DNA of 64,000 nucleotides from assembly GCF_031846415.1 (NCBI RefSeq), contig NZ_JAVRHT010000011.1:30776-94775 (forward strand), written 5' to 3'. A program made the translations under genes and the position numbers. Positions 8,306 through 17,442 of the stretch are shown piece after piece (the stretch's first letter is position 1; every line of letters begins with the position of its first letter). The notes under the pieces are model-generated. The model was given only the letters and a program-made list of their open reading frames with translations. It had not been told where the DNA came from and made no database searches. The stretch is from Rubrivirga litoralis. Lineage in GTDB: Bacteria > Bacteroidota > Rhodothermia > Rhodothermales > Rubricoccaceae.

Positions 8306-9298
8306 ATGGCTCACCTCCTCGACTTCGAGAAGCCCCTCGCCGACCTCGAAGCGAAGCTCGCAGAGCTCCGCCAGTTCGAGGCCGACGACGGCTCCGTCGA
8401 CCTCTCCGGCCAGATCGAGGCGCTCCAGACGCGCGTCGACACGCTCCGGCAGTCGATCTACCGCGGGCTCACGCGCTGGCAGCGCGTCCAGATCGCCCGG
8501 CACCCCGAGCGGCCCTACACGCTCGACTACGTCGACGCGCTGACGACGGGCTTCGTCGAGCTCCACGGCGACCGCCTGTTCTCGGACGACCGCGCCCTCG
8601 TCGGCGGCCCGGCCACGTTCAAGGGATCGGCGTACGGCGGCGACGACCGGACGGTCATGGTGCTCGGCCACCAGAAGGGCCGCGACACGAAGCAGCGCAA
8701 GGAGCGCCGGTTCGGGATGCCCAACCCCGAGGGCTACCGGAAGGCCAAGCGCCTCATGGAGATGGCGGCCAAGTTCGGGAAGCCCGTCGTGACCTTCCTC
8801 GACACGCCCGGCGCCTACCCCGGGCTGGAGGCCGAGGAGCGTGGGCAGGCCGAGGCCATCGCCCGCAACCTGCTCGTCATGGCCCGGCTGCCGGTCCCCA
8901 TCGTCGTCGTCGTGATCGGCGAGGGGGCGTCGGGCGGGGCGCTCGGGATCGGCGTCGGCGACCGCGTGCTCATGCTCGAGAACGCATGGTACTCGGTGAT
9001 CTCGCCCGAGTCGTGCTCGTCGATCCTGTGGCGCTCGTGGGACCACAAGGAGGAGGCCGCCCGCGCGCTCAAGCTGACGGCCCCGGACCTCATCCAGAAC
9101 GGGATCATCGACGAGATCGTCCCCGAGCCGACCGGCGGGGCGCACCACGACCCGGCCGCCACGTTCGAGGCGACGGGCCAAGCCATCGTCCGCGCCCTCG
9201 ACGCGCTCCTGCCCCTGGACAGTGAGGCGCTCCTCGACCAGCGCCTCGCCAAGCTCGACGCGCTCGGGGCGTTCCGCGAGGCGGCGCCGGCCGCGTGA
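8306..9298 (+). CDS. accA: Acetyl-CoA carboxylase carboxyltransferase subunit alpha
   Basis: This 330-residue protein is the alpha subunit of the carboxyltransferase that moves CO2 from biotin on BCCP to acetyl-CoA, giving malonyl-CoA for fatty-acid synthesis. Its N-terminal helical segment (MAHLLDFEKPLADLEAKLAE) matches AccA proteins. The crotonase-like core holds GHQKGRDTKQR, FLDTPGAYPGLEAEERGQ, GEGASGGALGIGVGDRV and the SVISPESCSSILW segment. The length is normal. The ATG at 8306 is chosen because the conserved N-terminus begins there. Its TGA overlaps the GTG of the next gene (GTGA), so the two are probably co-translated. accD is not in the window. Confidence 0.95.
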   Translation: MAHLLDFEKPLADLEAKLAELRQFEADDGSVDLSGQIEALQTRVDTLRQSIYRGLTRWQRVQIARHPERPYTLDYVDALTTGFVELHGDRLFSDDRALVGGPATFKGSAYGGDDRTVMVLGHQKGRDTKQRKERRFGMPNPEGYRKAKRLMEMAAKFGKPVVTFLDTPGAYPGLEAEERGQAEAIARNLLVMARLPVPIVVVVIGEGASGGALGIGVGDRVLMLENAWYSVISPESCSSILWRSWDHKEEAARALKLTAPDLIQNGIIDEIVPEPTGGAHHDPAATFEATGQAIVRALDALLPLDSEALLDQRLAKLDALGAFREAAPAA

Positions 9299-9780
9299 GC
9301 GGACCGACCCGCTCCGCCCCGCTCGCCGACAGCGCGGCGCTCCGCTACGTCCACCGCCACCGCGTCCGGTACCGCGAGTGCGACCCGATGGGCGTCGTCT
9401 ACCACGCCCACGTGCTCGACTGGTTCGAGGCGGCGCGGACCGAGGCGCTCCGCTCGGCGGGCCTCCCGTACGCCGAGCTGGAGGCGAGCGGCGTCATCAT
9501 GCCGGTCGTGGACGTCGCCGTCCGCTACCACGCGAGCGTGCGCTACGACGACGTGGTGGAGGTCGAGACCACGTTCCCCGAGCCGCCGCGCGTCCGCGTG
9601 CCCATCGACTACGCCGTGCGGCGCGAGGGCGAGGCGGCCGTGCTCGTCTCGGGCCGCGTGACGCTGTGCTTCGTGGACGCCGAGCGGGGGCGGCCGGTCG
9701 CCGCCCCGCCCCTGATCCGCGAGGCTTTGGCTGCGCCGTCTGCTCTGCAGGTTGACCGGGCGGGGCGGGGCGGCGGGTGA
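9295..9780 (+). CDS. Acyl-CoA thioesterase, YbgC/FadM-type hotdog fold
   Basis: This 161-residue protein has a single 4-hydroxybenzoyl-CoA thioesterase-type hotdog domain. The motif RECDPMGVVYHAHVLDWFEA (about residues 24-43) includes the catalytic-type Asp of the family. Members hydrolyse acyl-CoA or acyl-ACP thioesters. The GTG start at 9295 overlaps the accA stop by 4 nt, so translation is likely coupled, and a role in fatty-acid metabolism is plausible. The C-terminal 15 residues are low-complexity and come partly from the GC motif that ends the gene. Confidence 0.85.
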   Translation: MSGPTRSAPLADSAALRYVHRHRVRYRECDPMGVVYHAHVLDWFEAARTEALRSAGLPYAELEASGVIMPVVDVAVRYHASVRYDDVVEVETTFPEPPRVRVPIDYAVRREGEAAVLVSGRVTLCFVDAERGRPVAAPPLIREALAAPSALQVDRAGRGGG

Positions 9781-9799
9781 GGAGCGGCTCACCCCGCTC

Positions 9800-10723
9800 T
9801 CACGGCGCGGCCGGGGCGCGGCGGTCGGGCGGGGCGGCCTCGGTGAACACGCGCGACACGGCCGGGTGCGCCTCGCGGACCGCCGCCTCGATGCGCACCG
9901 ACGCCTCGGCCACCTCGGGCGCCGAGAGGCCGTCGCGGAACACGACCTCGACGTTGACGAGCACGTCGTCCGGCCCCATCTGCATCGTCAGCGGGACGTC
10001 TGCGTGCGCGACGGCGGGGTCGGCCTGGGCGATCTGGCGGACGGACGCGACGACCTCGGGGGCCGCCGCCCGGCCGGTCAAGAGGCTCCGGCCCGTGGCG
10101 ACGAGCGAGAGCGAGATGCCGGCCAGGAGCAGGCCGATGGCGATCGACGCGAGCCCGTCCCACATCGGGTTGCCCGTCGCGTGGCCGAGCGCGATCCCGC
10201 CCGCCGCCAGGAGGATGCCGACGAGGTCCGCCGTGTCCTCGGCGAGGACCGTGTAGACGGCGGGGTCGGAGCTTTTGCGGAACGCCTCCCACACGCCGAC
10301 GCCGGGGTGGTCGCGCCGGAGCTCGCGGAGCGCGAGCAGCCACGAGCCCCCGTCGAAGAGGAAGGCGAACCCGAGGACGGCGTAGTTCCACGTCGGGTCC
10401 GTCATCTCGTTCGGGTGCTGGAGGTGCGAGACGCCCTCGTAGAACGCGAGCCCGCCGCCGATCCCGAACAGGGCCACGGCGACGAGCAGCGCCCACACGT
10501 AGAGCTCCGAGCTGTGCCCGAACGGGTGCCCCGCGTCCGCCGGCCGCTGCCCGCGCTTGACGCCGACGAGCAGGAGCACCTGGTTCCCCGTGTCCACGAG
10601 CGAGTGGATCCCCTCGGAGAGCATGGCCGACGAGCCCGTCACGGCCGCGGCCACAAACTTGACGATGGCGATCGCGAGGTTGGCGACGAAGGCGCCGTAG
10701 ACGGCGATGGGGCGGTCGGCCAC
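9800..10723 (-). CDS. Cation diffusion facilitator (CDF) family metal transporter
   Basis: This 307-residue protein has about six transmembrane helices and a short cytoplasmic C-terminal domain. CDF proteins export Zn2+, Fe2+ or other divalent metals in exchange for protons. The metal site in helix 2 reads EGIHSLVDTGNQ. The helix 5 counterpart is LAEDTADLVG, which has Glu/Asp where many members have His. This pattern is closest to the ZnT9-like branch. It starts with GTG at 10723. It converges on the thioesterase gene and stands alone. The metal is not certain. Confidence 0.87.
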   Translation of the reverse strand: MADRPIAVYGAFVANLAIAIVKFVAAAVTGSSAMLSEGIHSLVDTGNQVLLLVGVKRGQRPADAGHPFGHSSELYVWALLVAVALFGIGGGLAFYEGVSHLQHPNEMTDPTWNYAVLGFAFLFDGGSWLLALRELRRDHPGVGVWEAFRKSSDPAVYTVLAEDTADLVGILLAAGGIALGHATGNPMWDGLASIAIGLLLAGISLSLVATGRSLLTGRAAAPEVVASVRQIAQADPAVAHADVPLTMQMGPDDVLVNVEVVFRDGLSAPEVAEASVRIEAAVREAHPAVSRVFTEAAPPDRRAPAAP

Positions 10724-10919
10724 GGGCGGGGCGGGGGAGGAGCAGGAGCCGCCTCAAACGCCCGTCGCGGGCGGACGGTCCACCGCCCCGCCCGCAGATC
10801 TCGGGGCGGGGCGGGGTAGCACGGGTGAACGCCGCCGAGGCTGCGCTGTTAGACGGGCCCGCGATGGGGCGCCCGGTGCCGGGTGCCTCGGCTCTGCTCG
10901 TTCGCCGACCGCCCCGCCC

Positions 10920-12260
10920 ATGCGACGCGTCCTCCTTCTGTTTGGCCTGCTCGCGGTCGGCCCGGCCGTCGCCCAGGCGCAGGTCGAGCGCCCGGCCGTG
11001 CTCCCGATGCGCGAGCGGGCGGCCGTCCAGGACCGCTGGCTCGCCGAGCGCCTCGACACGGTCGTCCCCGCCCTCATGCGCCGCCACGGCGTCGACCTAT
11101 GGGTCGTCCTGGGCCGCGAGTACAACGAGGACCCCGTGCTCGAGACGATGCTGCCGGCCACGTGGCTCTCGGCCCGGCGGCGGACGGTCCTGGTGTTCCA
11201 CGACCCGGGGGCGGGGCGGCCGGTCGAGCGGTTGGCCGTCGCGCGCTACGACGTCGGCCCGTTCCCGCGGGCGTGGGAGCCGGAGGACCAGCCCGACCAG
11301 TGGGCGCGCCTCGCCGAGATCGTGGCCGAGCGCGACCCCCAGCGGATCGCCGTCGACCGCTCGCCCACGTTCGCGCTCGCCGACGGCCTCGCCTCGACCG
11401 AGTACGAGGCGCTTCTCGGCGCCCTGCCCGCCCGGTACCGCGACCGCGTCGTCTCGGCCGAGCCGCTCGCGGTCGGGTGGCTCGAAACGCGGACGCCGGC
11501 CGAACTCGCCGTCTACCCGACCGTCGTGGCGCTGGCTCGGAGCATCCTGCACGAGGGGCTCTCGACGGCCGCCGTCACTCCCGGCGTCACGACCACGGAC
11601 GACCTTGCGTGGTGGTACCGCGATCGCGTCCGCGGGCTCGGGCTCCGGTCGTGGTTCCACCCCGGCGTCTCGGTCCAGCGCACGAGCGGGGCGGGGCGGT
11701 CGGGCGACTTCTCGGGGCGCCCCGGCGAGACCGTCATCCAGCCCGGCGACCTCGTCTGGGTCGACTTCGGGATCGAGTACCTCGGGCTCCACACGGACAC
11801 GCAGCAGATGGCCTACGTCCTGCGCCCCGGCGAGACCGCCCCGCCCGCCGGCCTCGTCGCCGGGCTGCGGGCGGCGAACCGGGTCCAGGACCTCCTCACC
11901 GGGCAGTTCGCGGCCGGGCGCACGGGGAACGAGGTCCTCGCCGCCGCGCTTGACGGCGCGCGCGCCGAGGGGATCGACGCGACGATCTACACGCACCCCA
12001 TCGGGTTCCACGGCCACGGGGCGGGGCCGACGATCGGCCTGTGGGACCAGCAGGACGGCGTCCCGGGCGGCGGCGACTACCCGCTCCACCCGAGCACAGC
12101 GTACTCGATCGAGCTCAACGCGGCCGTTGCCGTGCCCGAGTGGGGCGGGCAGGCCGTCCGGTTCATGCTGGAGGAGGACGCCGTGTTCGACGGCGAGGCG
12201 GTCCGCTACCTCGACGGGCGGCAGGAGGCGCTCCTGCTCATCCCCCGCCCCGCCCGGTAG
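10920..12260 (+). CDS. Secreted M24 family (Xaa-Pro aminopeptidase-like) metallopeptidase
   Basis: This 446-residue protein has a signal peptide (MRRVLLLFGLLAVGPAVAQAQ) and so is probably periplasmic or exported. The N-terminal creatinase-like domain (about 30-190) is followed by a pita-bread M24 domain. Metal-ligand motifs are visible: WVDFGIEYLGLHTDTQQM (two Asp), HPIGFHGHGAGP (His), SIELNAAV (Glu) and the late EEDAVF (Glu). M24 enzymes cleave N-terminal X-Pro peptides with two Mn or Co ions. The ATG at 10920 places the signal peptide first. It is a single gene followed by a GC motif. Confidence 0.88.
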   Translation: MRRVLLLFGLLAVGPAVAQAQVERPAVLPMRERAAVQDRWLAERLDTVVPALMRRHGVDLWVVLGREYNEDPVLETMLPATWLSARRRTVLVFHDPGAGRPVERLAVARYDVGPFPRAWEPEDQPDQWARLAEIVAERDPQRIAVDRSPTFALADGLASTEYEALLGALPARYRDRVVSAEPLAVGWLETRTPAELAVYPTVVALARSILHEGLSTAAVTPGVTTTDDLAWWYRDRVRGLGLRSWFHPGVSVQRTSGAGRSGDFSGRPGETVIQPGDLVWVDFGIEYLGLHTDTQQMAYVLRPGETAPPAGLVAGLRAANRVQDLLTGQFAAGRTGNEVLAAALDGARAEGIDATIYTHPIGFHGHGAGPTIGLWDQQDGVPGGGDYPLHPSTAYSIELNAAVAVPEWGGQAVRFMLEEDAVFDGEAVRYLDGRQEALLLIPRPAR

Positions 12261-12345
12261 CGCGGGCGGGGCGGGGGCGATACGGTTGCTCCCGGTGGTT
12301 GTGTCTTAAGAACCCGGACGCCCTTTGCCGGTCTGTAGCCGCGAG

Positions 12346-12621
12346 TCAGTCAGCCCGAACAACGACCTCCGCCGCCTCCAACTCGTGCAGCGCCGTCGGT
12401 GCCAGGTCCGCCCCGTTCGGCCACACGACCGTCCCGCACACGGGGGCCACGCTCACCCGGGCGAAATACGACGGGCCCCGGAGTGGCGCGAACACCGCCC
12501 CGCCTACCCGCTCGATGAGCGGGAGCACGTTCACCCCGCGGACTTCGCCTGTGCTGAACGTGAGCTGCAGGGTGTGACCGCCGAGCGGGTCCGCGTCGGC
12601 GATGCGGAGGACGTCGGCCAT
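12346..12621 (-). CDS. DUF2442 domain protein
   Basis: This 91-residue protein matches the DUF2442 pattern: LRIADADPLGGHTLQLTFS, then GEVRGVNVLPLIERVGGAVF and a late TVVWPNGADLAPTALHE. Such proteins are often encoded beside a DUF4160 protein and are suspected toxin-antitoxin-like pairs. No DUF4160 gene is visible on either side. It has a plain ATG start and converges on the M24 gene. Confidence 0.8.
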   Translation of the reverse strand: MADVLRIADADPLGGHTLQLTFSTGEVRGVNVLPLIERVGGAVFAPLRGPSYFARVSVAPVCGTVVWPNGADLAPTALHELEAAEVVVRAD

Positions 12622-12936
12622 GTCAGTGCGGGGGGCGACGACCGATCAGGGCTCTGGGACTGAGGGCGGGGTGGTCGAAGGCTATGGCAACAGTGCCGCC
12701 CCGCCCGGAGCGAGAGGGCGTGGTGAAACGAGCATTGGACGGCGTCAGGCCTGATCCGCCCCGCCCGGCGTAGAGACACTACGAGCGCCCGCCCCGCCCC
12801 GCAACCACCGCCCCGCTCGCACCCACGGGCGGGGTGGTGGCGCAGGGCCGACCGTAGCCTTCCACCTCGCCCGTACCCGCGGGCGGGGCGGTGGCACGAG
12901 ACCCGCCGTAGCCTTCCCCACCCCGCCCTGGCCCGC
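12622..12936. other. Spacer upstream of dinB with two near-repeated blocks
   Basis: No gene is seen. The spacer carries many GC motifs. Two related blocks each contain a GGGCGGGG[T/C]GGTGGC segment and a CGTAGCCTTCC segment. The latter sits at 12855-12863 and 12909-12917, 54 nt apart. Each has a TAG-CTT core that could be a promoter box for dinB. A LexA-type palindrome was not recognised. Confidence 0.35.
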
Positions 12937-13995
12937 GTGCTCCGCAAGATCCTCCACGTCGACATGGACGCGTTCTACGCGTCGGTCGAACAGCGCGACG
13001 ACCCCGCGCTGCGCGGGCGGCCCGTGGCCGTCGGCGGGCGGGGCGGGCGCGGCGTCGTGGCCGCGGCGAGCTACGAGGCGCGGCCGTTCGGGATCTCCAG
13101 CGCCATGCCGATGGCGTGGGCGCGGCGGCGGTGCCCGGACCTCGTGGTCGTGGCCCCGCGGTTCGACGTCTACAAGGAGGTCTCGGCCCAGGTGCGCGAG
13201 GTGTTCGGGCGCTACACCGACCTCGTCGAGCCGCTCTCGCTCGACGAGGCGTACCTCGACGTGACCGAGCCGCTCGACGGGCCGGCGTCGGGGACGCTCG
13301 TCGCGCGGCGCATCCGCGCCGAGGTGCGCGAGGCGACCGGGCTCGCGTGCTCGGCTGGCGTCTCGTTCGGGAAGTTCCTCGCCAAGACGGCGTCCGGCCT
13401 CGCCAAGCCCGACGGGCTCCGCGTGATCACGCCCGACGAGGCGCCGGCGCTCGTGGCCGCGCTCCCGGTCGAGGACTTCCACGGCGTCGGCCCCGCGACG
13501 GCGGCGCGGCTCCGGGCGCTCGGCATCCGCACCGGCGCCGACCTCCAGGCGCGGTCCGAGGCCGAGCTCCGCGCCGCCCTCGGCAAGACCGGCGGGTGGC
13601 TCGCGCGCGTGGCCCGGTGCGACGACGCGCGGCCCGTCCGCCCCGACCGCGTGCGAAAGTCGGTGGGCGTCGAGCGCACGTTCGCCCACGACGTGAGCGG
13701 GGCGGACGCGCTCCTCGAACGGCTGGCCCCGCTCGCCGCCGAGCTGGCCCGCCGCCTCGACCGCCACGGGACGGCCGGGCGCACGCTCACGCTCAAGCTC
13801 AAGAGCGCCGACTTCGAGATCACGTCGCGCTCGGCCACGTTCGCCGCGCCCGTCTGGGCCGAGGCCGACCTCCTCGACCGCGGCGCCGCGCTCCTCCACC
13901 GCCCCGCCCCGCCCGCCGAGCCGGTGCGGCTGCTGGGGCTGACCGTTTCGGGGCTCATCAGCGAGGGCCGGCAACTCGTGCTCCCGTTCGACTAG
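12937..13995 (+). CDS. dinB: DNA polymerase IV (Y-family translesion polymerase)
   Basis: This 352-residue Y-family polymerase copies damaged templates with low fidelity. The palm carries LHVDMDAFYASVE and LVEPLSLDEAYLDVTE, which hold the three catalytic acidic residues. The helix-hairpin-helix thumb (VEDFHGVGPATAARLRALG) and the little-finger domain follow. The C-terminus ends RQLVLPFD, a good match to the beta-clamp-binding motif (QLxLPF), so it should be tethered to the sliding clamp. The start is a GTG at 12937, since the conserved N-terminus begins four residues later. The length is normal. Confidence 0.95.
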   Translation: MLRKILHVDMDAFYASVEQRDDPALRGRPVAVGGRGGRGVVAAASYEARPFGISSAMPMAWARRRCPDLVVVAPRFDVYKEVSAQVREVFGRYTDLVEPLSLDEAYLDVTEPLDGPASGTLVARRIRAEVREATGLACSAGVSFGKFLAKTASGLAKPDGLRVITPDEAPALVAALPVEDFHGVGPATAARLRALGIRTGADLQARSEAELRAALGKTGGWLARVARCDDARPVRPDRVRKSVGVERTFAHDVSGADALLERLAPLAAELARRLDRHGTAGRTLTLKLKSADFEITSRSATFAAPVWAEADLLDRGAALLHRPAPPAEPVRLLGLTVSGLISEGRQLVLPFD

Positions 13996-14009
13996 GCGCC
14001 CTTCGGGGC

Positions 14010-14100
14010 GGTACGGGGTACTTGGTGCAGGGTACTCGGTACGGGGTGCGGCTCCGACCCTACCTGTACCTCGTACCAAGTACCCTGTACCCCACCCCGC
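14010..14100 (+). repeat. Inverted pair of heptameric arrays (GGTACnn)
   Basis: The left arm is six contiguous 7-mers: GGTACGG, GGTACTT, GGTGCAG, GGTACTC, GGTACGG, GGTGCGG. After an 8-nt turn the right arm carries the inverse (CCTACCT, GTACCTC, GTACCAA, GTACCCT, GTACCCC). The whole element folds as a long imperfect hairpin. It starts 14 nt after the dinB stop and ends 2 nt before the next ATG. Confidence 0.7.
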
Positions 14101-14102
14101 CC

Positions 14103-14840
14103 ATGCCGCCGACTGTCGCCCAGATCGCCGCTTCGCTCGCCGCCAAGACCGACGCCGACCGCTTGTTCCGCGAGGGCGACCCTGTGGGCGTCTGGCTCGA
14201 CTCGCCCCGCCCGGTCCGCCGGCTGGGGCTGCGGCTGGAGGCCGGGCGCGCGCCGTACGCCTGGGCCGACGGGCTCGACGCCGTCCTGCTCCACCGGCCG
14301 TTCGGGCTGTGGCCGGCGCGGCTCCCCGACGGGCTCGGCGTGCTCGCCTACCACCGCGCCCTCGACGAGCGGTTCGCGGTTGGCCACAACCCCGCCCTCG
14401 CCCGCGAGCTGGGGCTGGAGCCCGAAGCCGAGCCCCTCATGCGCGGCGGCAACGTGGTCGGCCTGGTCGGTGCCCTCCCCGCCCCGCTCACCGCCGCCGA
14501 CGTGCTCGGCCGCGTTGCCGACGTGCTGGGCGGGGTGGAGGAGACGGCGGGAGCGGGCGGAGCCGACGCGGGCGGGGCGGTGGAAGTCTCGCGCGTGGCG
14601 CTCGTGGGAGCTATGACGGAAGCGCTGGTCGAGGCGGCGGCCGAGCGCGGCGTCGGCGTGTACGTCACGGGCCAGGTCCGGCGGCCGGGCGTAGCGCCAG
14701 CGGAGGCGGCGGGCGTGCTCGTCGCGGCGGTAGGCCAGGAGCGGGCCGAGCGGTGGGGGCTTCGCCACCTGGGCCGCCTCGTCGCTGCGCGGTGGCCGGA
14801 CGTCGATGTCGTGGACGCGGGCGGGGAGGGCCGCGGGTAG
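14103..14840 (+). CDS. NIF3-like (DUF34) dinuclear metal-centre protein
   Basis: This 245-residue protein resembles the Nif3/YbgI family, which forms toroidal hexamers with a two-metal site and has been linked to GTP cyclohydrolase-like and metal-insertion roles. Visible family features are the YHRALDERFAVGHNPALARE segment, the VALVGAMTEALVEAAAERGV helix, VYVTGQ and the C-terminal GQERAERWGLRHLGRLVAAR, which aligns with the family's GHYATE region. Several usual ligands (the first His pair, and GH replaced by GQ) look changed, so metal binding is uncertain. It starts with ATG right after the heptamer hairpin. Confidence 0.6.
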   Translation: MPPTVAQIAASLAAKTDADRLFREGDPVGVWLDSPRPVRRLGLRLEAGRAPYAWADGLDAVLLHRPFGLWPARLPDGLGVLAYHRALDERFAVGHNPALARELGLEPEAEPLMRGGNVVGLVGALPAPLTAADVLGRVADVLGGVEETAGAGGADAGGAVEVSRVALVGAMTEALVEAAAERGVGVYVTGQVRRPGVAPAEAAGVLVAAVGQERAERWGLRHLGRLVAARWPDVDVVDAGGEGRG

Positions 14841-15007
14841 GCGACTCGTCTGCCGCCTCTTCTCTTCCCCTCCTCTTTTCGACCGCCCCGCTCCGCCCTT
14901 TGGGTCCGTCCTCTGGGTTCGCCCGTGCGCTCTCCGTGGAGGCAGAATCGGGGCGGGGTGGTGGGCGTTGACCCAAGGCCTATTGAGATCGTCTTCCGAA
15001 TCCGACC

Positions 15008-16045
15008 ATGCCGCTCCCCCTCTCTGTCCTCGACCTCGCCCCGATCCCCACTGGCGCCGACGCCGGTGAGGCGCTGCGGCGGACGGTCGACCTGGCCCGC
15101 CTCGCCGACCGGCTGGGCTACACGCGCCTGTGGTTCGCCGAGCATCACGGGATGCCGAGCGTGGCCTCGTCGGCGCCCGAGATCCTCATCGCCCACACGG
15201 CCGCCGCCACCGAGCGCATCCGCGTGGGCTCGGGCGGGGTGATGCTCCCGAACCACGCCCCGCTCCTCGTCGCCGAGCGGTTCCACACGCTGGAGGCGCT
15301 GTTCCCGGGCCGCATCGACTTAGGGATCGGGCGGGCGCCGGGGACCGACCCCGCCCACATCCGCGCGCTCCGGTCGTTCGACGCCGAGCAGTTCCCGTAC
15401 CAGCTCGCCGAGTTGACGGCGCTCTCCGAGGGCGCCTTCGCCGCCGACCACCCGTTCGCGTCGGTCCGCGTGACGCCCGGAGGCGTGGCGCTCCCGCCGA
15501 TCTGGCTGCTCGGGTCGAGCGGGTCGAGCGCCGCGTTCGCCGGCGCGCGCGGGCTGGGCTACGCCTTCGCGAGCCACTTTAGCCCGACGCCGGCCGCGCC
15601 CGCCCTCAACGCCTACCGCGCCGCTTTCGAGCCGTCCGAGGCGTTCCCCGAGCCGCACGCGGTCCTCGCCGTCGCCGCCGTGTGCGCTGAGACCGAGGCC
15701 GAGGCCCGGCGCCTCTCGGCCACGATGGAGCTGGCGTGGGCGCGCATCCGCACGGGCCGGTTCGACCCGCTGCCGTCGCCCGAGGAGGCGCTCGCGCACG
15801 ACTACACCCCGCCCGAGCGCGCGGCCGTCGAGGCGTACCGCCAGATCGCCGTCGTGGGCACGCCCGACGCCGTCCGCGCCGAGATCGAGCGCCGCGCGGC
15901 CGCCGCCGGCGCCGACGAGGTGATGGTGACGACGAACGCGCACGGCCACGCCGACCGGCTCCGCTCGTACGAGCTGCTGGCCGAGGCGTTTGGCCTGGCC
16001 GCCCCGCCCGCGGAGCGCGCCGCGGACCTCGCCGCCGCCGCGTGA
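15008..16045 (+). CDS. LLM-class flavin-dependent monooxygenase (luciferase-like)
   Basis: This 345-residue protein is a TIM-barrel flavin oxidoreductase of the bacterial luciferase-like family, close to the YhbW type. Diagnostic stretches are LADRLGYTRLWFAEHHGMPS (about 33-52), IRVGSGGVMLPNHAPLLVAE and RIDLGIGRAPG. Such enzymes use reduced FMN and oxygen on unknown small molecules. Its TGA overlaps the GTG of the following flavoprotein (GTGA), which suggests a coupled redox pair. The ATG at 15008 is 12 residues before the first beta strand. Confidence 0.88.
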   Translation: MPLPLSVLDLAPIPTGADAGEALRRTVDLARLADRLGYTRLWFAEHHGMPSVASSAPEILIAHTAAATERIRVGSGGVMLPNHAPLLVAERFHTLEALFPGRIDLGIGRAPGTDPAHIRALRSFDAEQFPYQLAELTALSEGAFAADHPFASVRVTPGGVALPPIWLLGSSGSSAAFAGARGLGYAFASHFSPTPAAPALNAYRAAFEPSEAFPEPHAVLAVAAVCAETEAEARRLSATMELAWARIRTGRFDPLPSPEEALAHDYTPPERAAVEAYRQIAVVGTPDAVRAEIERRAAAAGADEVMVTTNAHGHADRLRSYELLAEAFGLAAPPAERAADLAAAA

Positions 16046-17343
16046 GCGCCGCCCCGCCCGTGTCGAGTCCGCCCGCGTCGGGTCCGCCCCGCGCCGTCGC
16101 CGTCATCGGGGGCGGGGCGGCCGGGCTCGTCGCCGCCGTCTTCGCCGCGCGCGCCGGTGCCCGCGTCGTGCTCCTGGAGCGGACCCGGCGGGGCGGCAAG
16201 AAGATTGTCGTCTCGGGCGGCGGCCGGTGCAACGTGCTCCCCTCGGCCGTCGACGCCGGCCGGTTCGTGACGGCGGGGTCGCCGCGCCTGCTCCGGCGGA
16301 TCCTGGACTCGTGGCCGCTCCCCGAGCAGCGGGCCTTTTTCGAGCACGACCTGGGCGTTCCGCTCTCGCTCGAACCCGAGACGGGCAAGCTGTTCCCGAC
16401 GTCGAACCGCGCGACCGACGTCCGCGACGCGCTCGTCGACGCCGCCCGCGCGGCCGGCGCTGACCTCCGGTTCGATACGCTCGTGACGTCGCTGGAGCCG
16501 GGCGAGGCGGACCGCAAACCGGCGGGGTGGCGCGTCGGGCTGAAAGACGCCGCCCCGCTCGACGTCGACGCGGTGGTCCTGGCGACGGGCGGCCTGTCGG
16601 TGCCCAAGACCGGGAGCGACGGGTTCGGGCTCCGCGCGGCCGAGGCGCTCGGGCTGCGCGTCGAGCCGACGTACCCGGCGCTCACCCCGCTCACGGCGGG
16701 CGACGGACAGGCCGCCCCGCACGCCGACCTCTCGGGCGTCTCGCTCGACGTGGCCGTCCGCGCGCCCGGTGACAAAAAGGCCGGGCGGGGTGGTGTCGAG
16801 GCGTCCGGCGGGTTCCTGTTCACGCACCGCGGCTACAGCGGCCCGGCCGTCCTCGACGTGTCGCACCTCGCGACGCTCTCGCGGACCCTGGATGACGGCG
16901 GCCAGCCGGTCCTCGTGCGCTGGGCCCACCGCGACGCCGGGGCGTGGGACGCGGCGTTCCAAGCGCCCGGCCCCGGCACGGTCCTGGGCGACCTGCGTGA
17001 TGCCCTCCCCGCCCGCCTCGCCGAAGCGTTGCTCTCCGAGGCCGACGTGCCTACCGACCGCAACCGGGCCGACCTCCGCCGCGACGAGCGCCGCCGCCTC
17101 GTGGCCGTCCTCACCGAGTATCCGCTGCCGTGGACCGGCGACGAGGGCTACAAAAAGGCTGAGGTGACGGGGGGCGGGGTGGCGCTTTCCGAAGTGGCCG
17201 CGCACTCGCTCGAAGCCCGCTCGCGGCCCGGCCTGTTCTTGTGCGGCGAGGTGCTCGACGCGTTCGGCCCCATCGGCGGCTACAACTTCCTCTGGGCGTG
17301 GGCCACGGGGCGTCTCGCGGGCCGCGCGGCCGGTGCTCCCTGA
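16042..17343 (+). CDS. BaiN/HI0933-type NAD(P)/FAD-dependent oxidoreductase
   Basis: This 433-residue flavoprotein has the FAD-binding motif VAVIGGGAAGLVAAVFAARA near the N-terminus and the family signature GGKKIVVSGGGRCNVL (about 52-67). The C-terminal segment GVALSEVAAHSLEARSRPGL followed by GEVLDAFGPIGGYNFLWAWA is typical of the BaiN/HI0933 family. Its substrate here is unknown; BaiN acts on bile acids in gut bacteria, which is unlikely to apply. The GTG at 16042 overlaps the stop of the monooxygenase gene, so they are probably translated together. Confidence 0.9.
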   Translation: MSAAPPVSSPPASGPPRAVAVIGGGAAGLVAAVFAARAGARVVLLERTRRGGKKIVVSGGGRCNVLPSAVDAGRFVTAGSPRLLRRILDSWPLPEQRAFFEHDLGVPLSLEPETGKLFPTSNRATDVRDALVDAARAAGADLRFDTLVTSLEPGEADRKPAGWRVGLKDAAPLDVDAVVLATGGLSVPKTGSDGFGLRAAEALGLRVEPTYPALTPLTAGDGQAAPHADLSGVSLDVAVRAPGDKKAGRGGVEASGGFLFTHRGYSGPAVLDVSHLATLSRTLDDGGQPVLVRWAHRDAGAWDAAFQAPGPGTVLGDLRDALPARLAEALLSEADVPTDRNRADLRRDERRRLVAVLTEYPLPWTGDEGYKKAEVTGGGVALSEVAAHSLEARSRPGLFLCGEVLDAFGPIGGYNFLWAWATGRLAGRAAGAP

Positions 17344-17442
17344 GCGGGGCGGGGAGGGCGTCTTGAACTTTCCGGGCGCAGGACTCGTTGGACGCACCAC
17401 CCCGCCCGTTGGGGTCCCCTCTCACACTCGACCCCTGCCCCC

